DNA of 64,000 nucleotides from Streptomyces caelestis (GCF_014205255.1 NZ_JACHNE010000001.1:8122001-8186000); one strand, 5' to 3'; counted from the stretch's first letter, positions 7,880 to 16,724 are shown. Made by a program: numbers and translations. Notes: generated by a model from the sequence alone, not told the origin.

Positions 7880-8899
7880 ATGTCTCCCCTGGCAGAAGAC
7901 CGCGCGGCGGATGCCCGGGAGGACCGCCGCGCCCCCGTCCGCACCGCACGACTGCGCAACCGCATCCCCGAGCCCGACGAGGAACCCGACCTCCTCGGCC
8001 AGTACCTCACGCAGATCGCGGCGACACCGCTGCTCAGCGCGGAGGACGAGGTACGGCTGGCCCGGCGGATGCAAGTCGGCGTGCGGGCACTGGAGGAACT
8101 GGAACAGGCCGACGCCGGTGAGCGCGACCTCACGCCGAAGCGGCGCGGGGAGCTGGAGGAGGCCGCCCGGGACGGGCAGGCCGCCAAGGACCACATGGTC
8201 CGGGCCAACCTCCGGCTCGTCGTGTCGATGGCCAAACGGCACGCCCACCGGGGGCTGCCCCTGCTGGACGTCATCCAGGAGGGCAACCTGGGGCTGATCC
8301 GGGCCGTGGAGAAGTTCGACCACACCAAGGGCTTCAAGTTCTCCACGTACGCGAACTGGTGGATCCGCCAGGCGATCGAGCGGGGCCTGGCCGCGCACGC
8401 GCGCACCGTACGGCTGCCGATGCACGTCGTCGAGCAGCTCCAGAAGGCCGCCAAGATCGAACGGCGGCTGCGACTGGACCTGGGACGCGAACCGAGCGTC
8501 GGGGAGGTGGCCCGGGAGAGCGGCCTCGCCGCCGACAGGATCGGCTGGCTGCGCCGCGTCGGCCGGCAGGCCGTCAGCCTGGACACGCCCGTGGACGAGG
8601 CCGGCGAGACCGTCGTCGGCGACCTCATCCCCGACACCGAGGTGCTCCAGGCCCCGGAGGTGGCCGAGTACAGGGCACTCGCCGAGGAACTGCGCGAGGC
8701 CGTCGGCACGCTCGCGCCCCGCGAGGCCATGATCCTCAGCCTCCGCTACGGCCTGCACGACGGCCGCACCCGCACCCGCGACGAGGTCGCCCGCCGCGTC
8801 GGCCTGACCCGCGAGCGGGTACGCCGGCTGGAGAAGGAGTCCCTCGCCCGGCTGCGGGCGCCCGAGAACCGGGAGCGGCTGGTGGCCTGGGCGGGCTGA
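7880..8899 (+). CDS. RNA polymerase sigma factor, group 2 sigma-70
   Basis: A 339-residue sigma factor that would direct RNA polymerase to vegetative-like promoters. The ATG at 7880 has GGAGG nine bases before it. Region 1.2 is visible at DLLGQYLTQIAATPLLSAED (37-56), region 2 at DHMVRANLRLVVSMAKR through FKFSTYANWWIRQAIERGL, region 3 at PMHVVEQLQKAAKIERRL, and region 4 at LAPREAMILSLRYGL with the recognition helix near TRERVRRLEKESLARLR. Its size and lack of a long acidic region 1.1 place it with the non-essential HrdA/HrdC/HrdD-type factors; which one cannot be decided here. Confidence 0.88.
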   Translation: MSPLAEDRAADAREDRRAPVRTARLRNRIPEPDEEPDLLGQYLTQIAATPLLSAEDEVRLARRMQVGVRALEELEQADAGERDLTPKRRGELEEAARDGQAAKDHMVRANLRLVVSMAKRHAHRGLPLLDVIQEGNLGLIRAVEKFDHTKGFKFSTYANWWIRQAIERGLAAHARTVRLPMHVVEQLQKAAKIERRLRLDLGREPSVGEVARESGLAADRIGWLRRVGRQAVSLDTPVDEAGETVVGDLIPDTEVLQAPEVAEYRALAEELREAVGTLAPREAMILSLRYGLHDGRTRTRDEVARRVGLTRERVRRLEKESLARLRAPENRERLVAWAG

Positions 8900-8932
8900 C
8901 TCCCGGCTCCTGCGGCGCCGGCCACGACCGGT

Positions 8933-10039
8933 TCATCCGCGCGTCAACGCCAGCGAGCCGCCTGGCTCCAGCGTCACCCCGACCCCGCCGCTGATCCGGT
9001 CGAGTGTCGTCCGCAGCCACAGGCGGTCCGCCCGGGACGCGGGCTCCAGTCGCATCCGGCGCGCCCGCAGCGGCACCATGCGCAACCCCGCCAGCCGGCC
9101 GCTGTCCGCCTCGACCGAGGCGAGGAACGCCAGCCGCAGATCGTCCCGGTACTCCTCGTAGCCGGTGATGCCCTCGTAGTCGTCGACGAAGTCGCCGCAG
9201 CCGTACAGGATCAGCCGGTCCCGGTACACCTCCAGCGGTCGGGGGTGGTGCGAGGAGTGGCCGTGGACGACGTCGACCCCGCCGTCCACCAGGGCGTGCG
9301 CGAAGCGGACCTGCTCCCGGGGCACACGGAACCCCCAGTTCGTGCCCCAGTGCACGGACACGACGAGCACGTCACCGGCCCGGCGGACCCGCCCGACGTG
9401 CCGCAGCACGGAGTCGGCCGCGGCGGGCACGAGTTCGGGCACGTACGCCACACCGGGCAGGTCCGCCGTCGCCGCCCAGCCGGACGGGATGCCGCTGGAA
9501 CGCGCCCCGAGGGCGAGGACCAGCAGTCGGCGGCCGCCGGGCAGGGGGACGGCGGCGGGCGCGTACGCCTGCTCGGCGTCACGTCCCGCACCCGCCGTCC
9601 GCAGGCCCGCCCGGGCCAGCGCGTCCAGGGTCTCCAGCAGACCCGGACGGCCGAAGTCCAGAACGTGGTTGTTGGCGAGGCCGGTCACGTCGGGCCGGGC
9701 CACGGCCAGGGCCGGCAGGTTGGCCGGGTGCATCCGGTAGTGGATCTCCTTGTCCGGGGCGAACGTGTCACCGGACGTCACCGACGTCTCCAGGTTCACG
9801 ATCCGGACGTCCGGGGCGGCCTCGTCCAGCACCCGCAGTGCCTCGCCCCACGGCCAGGACGGATCGACGGGGGCGGGCACCGGGCCGTACGCCGACTCCG
9901 CCAGCCGGACGTAGGACCGCGCGTCGACGACGTACGCCTCCCGCAGTGCCGGATCACCGGGGTGCGCCAGAATCTGGTCGACGCCGCGCCCGAGCATCAC
10001 GTCACCGCACAGGAACAGCGTCACGACGCCGCGGCCCAC
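8933..10039 (-). CDS. CapA-family (PGA_cap) metallophosphatase-like protein
   Basis: A 368-residue protein of the capsule-synthesis CapA superfamily, which has a calcineurin-like fold. Motifs appear in order: LFLCGDVMLGRGVD (10-23), VNLETSVT, LANNHVLDFG, VVSVHWGTNWGF and VHGHSSHHPRPLEV; the Asp, Glu, Asn, His residues in these would bind metals. No signal peptide is seen, unlike many CapA proteins. The GTG at 10039 is the longest start; a GTG five codons later is equally possible, since GGAGG lies only one base before the first. It follows the archease gene on the same strand after 33 bases. Confidence 0.8.
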   Translation of the reverse strand: MGRGVVTLFLCGDVMLGRGVDQILAHPGDPALREAYVVDARSYVRLAESAYGPVPAPVDPSWPWGEALRVLDEAAPDVRIVNLETSVTSGDTFAPDKEIHYRMHPANLPALAVARPDVTGLANNHVLDFGRPGLLETLDALARAGLRTAGAGRDAEQAYAPAAVPLPGGRRLLVLALGARSSGIPSGWAATADLPGVAYVPELVPAAADSVLRHVGRVRRAGDVLVVSVHWGTNWGFRVPREQVRFAHALVDGGVDVVHGHSSHHPRPLEVYRDRLILYGCGDFVDDYEGITGYEEYRDDLRLAFLASVEADSGRLAGLRMVPLRARRMRLEPASRADRLWLRTTLDRISGGVGVTLEPGGSLALTRG

Positions 10040-10072
10040 ACCTCCACGGTAGGCGCACCCCGGCCGGCAGGG

Positions 10073-10534
10073 TCACGCGTCGACCGTCACCGCGCACGAC
10101 CACCCGTACGGATCCGGCCCGATCCGCAGCTCGTGCCACGCGACGCCCCTCGGAACCGCCCCGGTGATCTCCACGTTCGCGAGACCGGTCACCGCCAGCC
10201 GTACGTCCAGGCCGCCGTCGGCCTCGTCCGCCTCCACGTCCACCGGCACCTGGCCGTACTCCTCCAGCCGGAAGATGATCTCGTCCAGCAGCGAGGCGAG
10301 CAGGTCGTCGTCGCTGGCCGCGGCCAGCCGCAGCCGGTCCACGGCGGTCGGACGGACCCCGGAGAGGTCCGCGAAGCACTCCACCATCGCCAGGACGGCC
10401 TCCGCCAGACAGTGCTCCCGGCACGCCGCCCACGCCTCGATCCTGATGTCGCCCGGATGCGGCACCGCCCGGTGCCCACAGTCACCCGGTTGCCGTCCCT
10501 GCCCGTCGTCGCCCCTGTCACCGCCCATGAACAT
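10073..10534 (-). CDS. Archease-family protein
   Basis: A protein of about 153 residues. The archease signature is clear: GHRAVPHPGDIRIEAWA followed by CREHCLAEAVLAMVECFADLSG, and the final strand ELRIGPDPYGWSCAVTVDA. Archease stimulates RNA ligase RtcB in tRNA repair or splicing. No rtcB gene is seen next to it, which leaves the partner outside the window or a different role. The start may be the ATG at 10534 or the one six bases further in; the first 25 residues before GHRAVPH are unlike the family core and could be shorter in life. Confidence 0.75.
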   Translation of the reverse strand: MFMGGDRGDDGQGRQPGDCGHRAVPHPGDIRIEAWAACREHCLAEAVLAMVECFADLSGVRPTAVDRLRLAAASDDDLLASLLDEIIFRLEEYGQVPVDVEADEADGGLDVRLAVTGLANVEITGAVPRGVAWHELRIGPDPYGWSCAVTVDA

Positions 10535-10584
10535 CGACTGCCCGAGGCTCGCGCCCCCATGCAGCGACCGGCACCGAGCGTGGA

Positions 10585-11187
10585 TCAGACGGGCTCGTCC
10601 GCGAGGTACGGCGGCGCCGGGTCGTACTGGATGTGGCGGCGCACGGCCCTGGCGTGGTCACGGCCGTGCAGCCGGCCGACGAGCCACAGCGCGCTGTCGA
10701 TGCCGGCCGAGACGCCCTGGCTGGTGACCAGGTTGCCGTCCACGACGTAGCGGACGTCCCGGGCGACCGTCACGTCACCGAGTGCCTCCAGGGTGTCCTC
10801 CTGGCTCCAGTGCGTGGCCACCCGCCGCCCGCGTGCGGGACCCGCGGCGTGCAGCAGGAACGTGCCGGTGCACACGCCGTGCACCCACGCGGCCCGCTCC
10901 GCCGTCTTCCCGATCCAGTCGGTGACCACCGGGTTGTGCACCTGGACCTCGCGCGCCCCCCGGCCGCCCGGCACGTGCAGCACGTCGAGCGGCGGATGGT
11001 CGTCCACGGTGTGGTCGGGCAGGACGCGCAGGCCCTTGTTGCAGCGCACCGGGCCGGAGTGCTCGGCGACGAGCACAGCCGTGTCGGCGCCGTCGCGGAG
11101 CCGGGCGGAGACGTTGAAGACCTCCCAGGGGCCCACGAAGTCGAGCTCCTCGGCGTCCTCGAAGACCAGCAGGCCGTATGTCGTCAT
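10585..11187 (-). CDS. DJ-1/PfpI-superfamily protein, isonitrile hydratase-like
   Basis: A 200-residue cytoplasmic protein. The start ATG is preceded by AAAGGGGAAC. The fold is shown by YGLLVFEDAEELDFVGPWEVFN at the front and the nucleophile elbow VHGVCTGTFLLHAAG, where the cysteine would be catalytic, followed by RRVATHWSQEDTL. This subgroup includes isocyanide hydratase and amidase-like enzymes. It lies just downstream of an AraC-type regulator that carries the same fold as its sensor, with a 61-base gap. I infer that the regulator controls this gene. Confidence 0.8.
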   Translation of the reverse strand: MTTYGLLVFEDAEELDFVGPWEVFNVSARLRDGADTAVLVAEHSGPVRCNKGLRVLPDHTVDDHPPLDVLHVPGGRGAREVQVHNPVVTDWIGKTAERAAWVHGVCTGTFLLHAAGPARGRRVATHWSQEDTLEALGDVTVARDVRYVVDGNLVTSQGVSAGIDSALWLVGRLHGRDHARAVRRHIQYDPAPPYLADEPV

Positions 11188-11224
11188 ACGGGTTCCCCTT
11201 TCAGTGAGACACGGTGAGCGTTCC

Positions 11225-11270
11225 AGGAGACGTGGTGAGCGCCGGTTCTAGGAGACGTGGTGAGCGCCGG
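11225..11270. repeat. Short tandem duplication at the end of the AraC-type gene
   Basis: Two copies of a 21-base unit beginning AGGAGACGTGGTGAGCG start at 11225 and 11250, a period of 25 bases. The second copy encodes the last codons of the regulator gene; the first lies just past its stop. It looks like a small local duplication. Confidence 0.8.
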
Positions 11271-12228
11271 CGGGTTCCGCGGTGGAGCGGAAGCGGGCGC
11301 GGTAGTCCGACGGTGCGGTGCCGAGCCGGCGGTGGAACGTGCGGCGCAGGGTCTCGGCGGTGGCGAAGCCGTAGCGGCGGGCGATGGCCTCGACCGGTTC
11401 GTCCCCCTCGGTGAGGGCGCGCTGGGCCGCCTCGACGCGCACCCGCTCGACGTACGCGGCCGGCGGCACGCCCAGTTCGGCGGTGAAACGGCGCTGGAGG
11501 TGCCGTGGGCTCAGCCCGGCGTGCGCGGCCAGCCCGGCGATGTCGTGCCGGGCGCCCGGATCGGCGTGGATCGCGGTGACGGCGGCCCGCACCGGGTCCG
11601 TCGCCGGCTGCCGCGCCCACAACGCCACGCTGAACTGCGACTGGCCGCCCGGCCGGCGCAGGAACAGCACCAGCCGGCGGGCCACCGCGTGCGCGACGTC
11701 CCGGCCCAGATCGTCCTCCACCAGGGCGAGCGCCAGATCCATACCGGCCGTCACACCGGCCGACGTCCACACCCGCCCGTCCCGGACGAAGATCGGCTCG
11801 CAGTCCACCCGCACCTCGGGGTGCTCCCGGGCCAACTGCTCCTCGCGCGCCCAGTGCGTGGTGACCCGGCGCCCGTCCAGCAGCCCCGCCGCCGCCAGCA
11901 GGAACACCCCGCTGCACACCGAGGCGACGCGCCGCGCACCGGCCGCCGCGGCGGCGATCCAGGAGACCAGCGCCGCGTCCTGCCGGGCCCGGTCGACACC
12001 CCCGCCGCCGACCACCACGAGCGTGTCGATCCCGGCCGGGCCGAGGTCCGCCACGCCGTGCTCGGCATGCACGAGCAGCCCGCTGCCCGACCTGACGGGT
12101 CCCGCCCGGGGCGCCACGACCTCGCAGACGTAGTCGTCGCCCGCGCTGTGGAACACCTCGTGCGGGCCGGTGAGATCGAGCGGCTGGAAGCCGTCGAAGA
12201 CGACGAAGACGATACGGCGATCGGTCAC
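11248..12228 (-). CDS. GlxA-family AraC-type transcriptional regulator
   Basis: A 326-residue regulator with an N-terminal DJ-1/PfpI-like domain (RIVFVVFDGFQPLDLTGPHEVF, then VASVCSGVFLLAAAGLLDG with a cysteine at the elbow) and a C-terminal AraC DNA-binding domain holding two helix-turn-helix units (IAGLAAHAGLSPRHLQRRFTAELG and IARRYGFATAETLRRTFHRRLG). I chose the GTG at 12228 (VTDRRIVFVV); an ATG 21 codons upstream is possible. The sensor domain resembles the separate DJ-1 protein encoded just downstream, which suggests a regulator and enzyme that recognise related compounds. Confidence 0.85.
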   Translation of the reverse strand: MTDRRIVFVVFDGFQPLDLTGPHEVFHSAGDDYVCEVVAPRAGPVRSGSGLLVHAEHGVADLGPAGIDTLVVVGGGGVDRARQDAALVSWIAAAAAGARRVASVCSGVFLLAAAGLLDGRRVTTHWAREEQLAREHPEVRVDCEPIFVRDGRVWTSAGVTAGMDLALALVEDDLGRDVAHAVARRLVLFLRRPGGQSQFSVALWARQPATDPVRAAVTAIHADPGARHDIAGLAAHAGLSPRHLQRRFTAELGVPPAAYVERVRVEAAQRALTEGDEPVEAIARRYGFATAETLRRTFHRRLGTAPSDYRARFRSTAEPAGAHHVS

Positions 12229-12398
12229 GCCTCCACGCTCCTCCGGTCGGCGGTATGGCGTCAACGACACGCATCCCACAGATCGCGCCATGCGGATGAC
12301 GGGACGGCAGTCGTGGTGTGGGTAGGCGGGCGGAAGGACCGGGAACCGGAGGGCGAACGGCCCCGCGATTCCGGGAACTGGGGGAGAGGAGGCCTCCG

Positions 12399-13055
12399 AT
12401 GATCTCCCAGACCGTCCTCGTGCCCGCCGACGGCGTGACGCTCACCGGTGATCTGACCGTGCCGCCGGCCGCCCGCGCGGTCGTGCTGTTCGCGCACGGC
12501 AGTGGCAGCTCCCGGCACAGTCCCCGCAACCGTGAGGTCGCCGCCGGCCTGCGCACCGTCGGTCTCGGCACCCTGCTGATCGACCTGCTCACCGAGGAGG
12601 AGGAACGGCTGGACGTCCGCACCGCCGAACTCCGCTTCGACATCCCCCTGCTGGGCCGTCGGCTGGTGGCCGCCATCGACTGGCTGGCACAGTCGCCCGG
12701 CACCCAGGGCCTGCCCGTCGTCCTGTTCGGCGCCAGCACCGGCGCGGGCGCGGCCCTGGTCGCCGCCGCCGAACGCCCCGACCGGGTGCCGGCGGTCGTC
12801 TCGCGCGGCGGGCGGCCCGACCTGGCGGGCGACGCCCTGGACGCCGTCCGGGCTCCGGTGCTGCTGATCGTGGGCGGCCGGGACCGGCAGGTGCTGCGGC
12901 TCAACGAGGAAGCGGCCCGGCGGCTGCACGTCCCGCACACCCTCCACGTGGTGCCCGGCGCCACGCATCTGTTCGAGGAGCGGGGCGCGCTCGACCAGGT
13001 CACCGAGGTGGCCCGGCAGTGGTGCCACGACCAGCTGCGGACGGTGGCCGGCTGA
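12399..13055 (+). CDS. Alpha/beta hydrolase, dienelactone hydrolase-like
   Basis: A 218-residue cytoplasmic hydrolase. The ATG at 12399 has AGGAGG six bases before it. The oxyanion strand reads VVLFAHGSGSSRHSPRN, the nucleophile elbow is LFGASTGAGAALVAA with serine as nucleophile, the acid is likely in VGGRDRQVL, and the base is the histidine of VPGATHLFEE. This is a short, lid-less form seen often in Streptomyces near phosphoribosyltransferase genes, although here that gene is 3 kb away. The substrate is unknown. It converges with the FAD oxidoreductase gene only 12 bases away. Confidence 0.8.
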   Translation: MISQTVLVPADGVTLTGDLTVPPAARAVVLFAHGSGSSRHSPRNREVAAGLRTVGLGTLLIDLLTEEEERLDVRTAELRFDIPLLGRRLVAAIDWLAQSPGTQGLPVVLFGASTGAGAALVAAAERPDRVPAVVSRGGRPDLAGDALDAVRAPVLLIVGGRDRQVLRLNEEAARRLHVPHTLHVVPGATHLFEERGALDQVTEVARQWCHDQLRTVAG

Positions 13056-13067
13056 CGGCGGCCCGCG

Positions 13068-14507
13068 TCAGCCGGCCACCGGCACGTCGATGCGCAACCG
13101 GGCGCCCTGCCGCAGCAGTTCCCGCTGCACGAGCCGGTACGGCACACCCCGCGGCCCGTGCCCGTGGCGCACGGTCAGCGCGGCGCACACGCCGGCCGCC
13201 TGCCCGGTGGCCATCGCGATCGGCATGACCCGGTACGACGAGTGCGCCACGTGCGTCCCCGAGATGCAGCGGCCCGCCACCAGCAGCCGCTCCGTGCCCT
13301 TCGGCACGAGGCAGCGCAGCGGGATGTCGTAGAAGCTGCCCGTGGGCACCCGCTTCAGGACCGTTCCGGAGCCGCGCGGGTTGTGGATGTCGACCGGGTA
13401 GGCGCCGTGCGCGACGACGTCCGGGAAGCGGCGGGCGGCCAGGATGTCGTGGCCGGTGAGGTGGTAGTCGCCGACCACGCGCCGGGTCTCCCGGACGCCG
13501 ATGTGGGTGCCGCTCTGCACCACGTACGACTCCTCGAAGCCGGGCACGCGCGTGCGCAGGAAGCGGTCGATCTGCGCGAGCTGGTGCCGGGCGGTGTACT
13601 CGGCCCGGGTCAGGTCCCACACGCTGGTGCCGAGCACCCTGTTCACGCGGGTGCTGTTGATGCTGACCTCGCGCGGGTGCGGCGTCGCGAAGAACAGGAT
13701 GTCCTCGCGCGGCAGCCGCAGATCACCGTCGGCCCGGGCCTCCTCGACCAGGTCCCACAGGCCGTGCACCCCGCGCCACTGGTCGGGATGTTCCCGCACG
13801 TACTCCGCGAAGTCGGGCCGGGCGAAGTCCGCGACCCGGAACATCAGCGTCATCGGCTGCACCAGCCCGTCCTCCGGCCGGCCGATCTCGTACGGCGCCC
13901 CGCAGGCCGCCGCGACGTCGCCGTCGCCCGTGCCGTCCACGACCACGTCGGCGTCGATCACCACCGGCCCCGACTTGGTCTCGAACACCACACGCCAGCC
14001 GTCGTCGAGGCGCAGCGCGGTGGAGGCGAAGGCGTGGAACAGCATCCGCACACCCGCCTCGTCCATCATCTCGAGCAGGACCAGCTTGAAGAGCTCCGGG
14101 TCGAAGGGAACCGTGTATCCGGTCCTCGGGGAGGGCTTCAGACAGCCGCCGCGCCCCATGAGCCGGTCCAGCAGCTGCCACAGCACGCCCTGGACGACCG
14201 GTTCGCCCTCGCCGTGGTCGGTGGGGAGCAGCCGGGCTTCGTCCCCGGACTCGGTGAACGTGGCCTGCCTGTGCTCGTTGTGGAACGACATCAGCGGCAT
14301 GACCAGCGCCGCGGTCGCGTTGCCGCCGAGGAACCCGTAGCGCTCCACCAGGACGACCTCGGCCCCGGCGTCGGCCGCCGCGACCGCGGCGGCGCACCCG
14401 GCCGGGCCGCCGCCGACCACCAGGACCTGCGTCCGGCCGCCGTGCTGGGCGGGCCGCTCGGGCAGGGTGACCGTGCGGGGCTCGCGCGGTTCTTGCAGGA
14501 TCGGCAT
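13068..14507 (-). CDS. FAD-dependent oxidoreductase (FAD_oxidored family)
   Basis: A 479-residue flavoprotein. The dinucleotide-binding motif VLVVGGGPAGCAAAVAAADAGAEVVLVER is at residues 28-56, followed by GFLGGNATAALV. A second FAD-contacting stretch is ADVVVDGTGDGDVAAACGAPYE, and the C-terminal FAD motif is LLVAGRCISGTHVAHSSYRVMPIAMATGQAAG. This family has mostly unknown substrates; some members oxidise sugars or ring compounds. It follows a polysaccharide pyruvyl transferase-like gene on the same strand after 42 bases, so the two may act on the same glycan or metabolite. Confidence 0.82.
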   Translation of the reverse strand: MPILQEPREPRTVTLPERPAQHGGRTQVLVVGGGPAGCAAAVAAADAGAEVVLVERYGFLGGNATAALVMPLMSFHNEHRQATFTESGDEARLLPTDHGEGEPVVQGVLWQLLDRLMGRGGCLKPSPRTGYTVPFDPELFKLVLLEMMDEAGVRMLFHAFASTALRLDDGWRVVFETKSGPVVIDADVVVDGTGDGDVAAACGAPYEIGRPEDGLVQPMTLMFRVADFARPDFAEYVREHPDQWRGVHGLWDLVEEARADGDLRLPREDILFFATPHPREVSINSTRVNRVLGTSVWDLTRAEYTARHQLAQIDRFLRTRVPGFEESYVVQSGTHIGVRETRRVVGDYHLTGHDILAARRFPDVVAHGAYPVDIHNPRGSGTVLKRVPTGSFYDIPLRCLVPKGTERLLVAGRCISGTHVAHSSYRVMPIAMATGQAAGVCAALTVRHGHGPRGVPYRLVQRELLRQGARLRIDVPVAG

Positions 14508-14549
14508 CGGTGTCCTCCCGCGGGCGGGGCCTCGGCTTCGGCGCCGGCG

Positions 14550-15794
14550 TCACACGCCCAGCGGGCGGGGTTCGGCAGTGGGCGGATGCGGTGGTTCTGT
14601 CTGCGCCTCCAGGGCAGGAGCGGTACTCAGGGCGGCCTCCATGCCGCCGTCGACCTCGTCCAGCAGCACGCCGCAGCGTGCGCAGGTCTCCAGGGCCTGG
14701 GTGGACAGCTCCCGGACGCGGGAGTGCAGCTCGTCCCGGCGCTCCGGGTACTCGTCCCACAGCCGGTCCACCTCGGCCAGCAGCAGCCCGGCCTGCTCCC
14801 GCGCCACACCCACCAGGGCCGGGGCCCCCATCCGGCGTGCGAAGTCGAAGACCTTGCCGGAGTAGGGGAGCGGCAGCACCGGCAGCCCGGAGAGCGCCGC
14901 GAAGATCACGAAGTGCAGGCGCATGCCGACCGCCAGGTCGAGATGGCGCATGAAGCCCAGGACCTGCCCCGGGCTGTACGAGCCGTGCAGGATCCGCCCC
15001 TTGTCGGGAGCGGTCATGTGGGACAGCACGGCGTGGGCGTGCCGTACGTCGTGCCGCTCCATCGGCAGGAACACCACGTGGGCGTCCAGCCGGCGGACGA
15101 GAAAGTCGGCGACGTCGGCGAGCAGCGCGTGGTAGTCGCCCTCGTCCAGCTTCTCGGCCGCCCGGCCGGGCTCCCGCACCGACATCCCCACCAGACGCGA
15201 GTCGGTGGGCACGCCCTCGTGGCGCATCATCTCGTCGGTGAACGGCTCCGGCTCCAGCAGCAGCGCCGGATCGGCGGTGACGACGACATCGCGTTCGACA
15301 CCGACCTCCTCCAGCACCAGCTTGGACTCCTCGTCCCGCACCACGACGTCGTCCATGTCCGCCAGCACGTTGCGTACGGCCTCCCGGTCCTCGGCCTCGC
15401 GCAGCGGACCGGCCCCGATGGCGTAGGCGAAGGTACGGATGCCGCGCTCCTGGGCGGCCCGGACCAGGCGCAGATAACGGCGGGCCTCACCGTCGAAGAG
15501 GAGCCCGCCACCGCCCAGGACCAGCACGTCCAGGGAGGCCAGCGCGTCCAGGACGGGGTTGCGGCTGACGCCCTCCCAGTCCACCACCTCGTCGGCGCCC
15601 GGGTGATGGGCCCGGGTGTGCTCGGCGTTCCGGCTGAAGACGACCAGCCGCGCCTCGGGCCGCTGGGCGCGCAGACAGCGCAGCACACAGGTCAGGATCG
15701 ACTCGTCGCCGATGTTGAAGCCGCCGTACGAACCCAGCACGCCGATGCGCGGGCCCGGCCGGGCGGGCTGCGGATGAGAAGGGGCAGTGGTCAT
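14550..15794 (-). CDS. Polysaccharide pyruvyl transferase-family protein
   Basis: A 414-residue enzyme-like protein. The N-terminal motif is RIGVLGSYGGFNIGDESILTCVL, and LVLGGGGLLFDG, VRDEESKLVLEEVGV, VVTADPALLL, VGMRLHFVIFAALSGLPVLPLPYSGKVFDF follow in the order found in CsaB-type proteins. CsaB adds a ketal pyruvate to cell-wall polymers using phosphoenolpyruvate; other members act in natural-product or glycan modification. It starts a two-gene unit with the FAD oxidoreductase. The last 30 residues are Pro/Glu-rich and probably disordered. Confidence 0.82.
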   Translation of the reverse strand: MTTAPSHPQPARPGPRIGVLGSYGGFNIGDESILTCVLRCLRAQRPEARLVVFSRNAEHTRAHHPGADEVVDWEGVSRNPVLDALASLDVLVLGGGGLLFDGEARRYLRLVRAAQERGIRTFAYAIGAGPLREAEDREAVRNVLADMDDVVVRDEESKLVLEEVGVERDVVVTADPALLLEPEPFTDEMMRHEGVPTDSRLVGMSVREPGRAAEKLDEGDYHALLADVADFLVRRLDAHVVFLPMERHDVRHAHAVLSHMTAPDKGRILHGSYSPGQVLGFMRHLDLAVGMRLHFVIFAALSGLPVLPLPYSGKVFDFARRMGAPALVGVAREQAGLLLAEVDRLWDEYPERRDELHSRVRELSTQALETCARCGVLLDEVDGGMEAALSTAPALEAQTEPPHPPTAEPRPLGV

Positions 15795-15958
15795 CCGGGT
15801 ACTCCCGTCGCGTCGGAGTCTGCTCAGTGGCCTGGTGCCGCCGGTCGTGCGGAGCGGGCCGAGCCGTACGTACGGTCGTGCCGTGGCACGGTCCCGGGTT
15901 GCCTGCGCCGCACGCCGGAAACACCCCGCGTTCCGAGTGTGACGGAGGTCCGGAAGGT

Positions 15959-15993
15959 GTGCATTGTCCGATGAGCGAGGAGTGCATTGTCCG
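15959..15993. repeat. Direct repeat GTGCATTGTCCG, two copies
   Basis: Identical 12-base copies at 15959-15970 and 15982-15993, a spacing of 23 bases (about two helical turns), upstream of the phosphoribosyltransferase gene. They could be tandem regulator sites; no known box is recognised. Confidence 0.5.
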
Positions 15994-16063
15994 GTCGGCA
16001 GGGGGTACGTGGGAGCCCGACCGGCCGAGGGCCCTCTCCGGGCCGGAAGCAGAGGTGACCGTC

Positions 16064-16708
16064 ATGCGGTTCCGTGACCGTCGGCAGGCCGGCGAGGAAC
16101 TGGCCGAAACACTGCGCACCCGGCAGAGCGAGGGGGCACTGCCGCATCCTCTCGTCCTCGCCCTGCCCCGCGGCGGGGTCGCCGTGGCACGCGAGGTCGC
16201 CGGGGCGCTGGACGCCCCGCTCGACGTGCTCGTCGTACGGAAGATCGGGGCGCCCTTCCAGGAGGAACTCGGCGTCGGTGCGATGGCCGGGGACGAGGTG
16301 CCGCTCCTCGACGAGGACGCCATGCGCCACCTGGGCCTCCGGGAGGCCGCCCTCGCACCCGTCATCGAGCGGGAGCGCGTGGAACTGCGCCGCCGGGAGC
16401 GGCTGTACCGGCAGGGCCGTCCCGCACCCGACCTGCGTGGTCGCACCGTGATCGTGGTCGACGACGGCCTGGCGACCGGTTCCACGGCGCGGGCCGCGCT
16501 GCGATTCGTCCGCCGTCAGGCGCCCGAACGGGTGGTGCTGGCCGCGCCGGTGTGCTCCCCGGAGGCGGCCGAGCTGATGCGCGCCGAGGCCGACGAGGTG
16601 GTCTGCCTGCACCAGCCGGCCGCGTTCATGGCCGTGGGCCTCTGGTACGAGAACTTCGACCAGCTGACGGACCAGGACGTCCTGGAGGCGCTGCACGCGC
16701 AGCTGTGA
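16064..16708 (+). CDS. Phosphoribosyltransferase-domain protein
   Basis: A 214-residue protein. The ATG at 16064 lies behind AGAGG. The PRPP-binding loop is TVIVVDDGLATGSTARAAL (about 128-146), and the N-terminal part has LALPRGGVAVAREVAGAL and VVRKIGAPFQEELGVGAM, as in the stand-alone Streptomyces phosphoribosyltransferases often tied to stress regulons. The base it acts on is unknown. The next gene, terC-like, begins 85 bases later on the same strand, but with its own structured leader. Direct repeats upstream may control it. Confidence 0.82.
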   Translation: MRFRDRRQAGEELAETLRTRQSEGALPHPLVLALPRGGVAVAREVAGALDAPLDVLVVRKIGAPFQEELGVGAMAGDEVPLLDEDAMRHLGLREAALAPVIERERVELRRRERLYRQGRPAPDLRGRTVIVVDDGLATGSTARAALRFVRRQAPERVVLAAPVCSPEAAELMRAEADEVVCLHQPAAFMAVGLWYENFDQLTDQDVLEALHAQL

Positions 16709-16724
16709 CCAATTGTTCACCTCA

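Noticed and set aside
13158..15974. 938-codon plus-strand frame
   Set aside because: It is antisense to the FAD oxidoreductase and pyruvyl transferase genes, which have full domain sets. High GC keeps opposite frames open.
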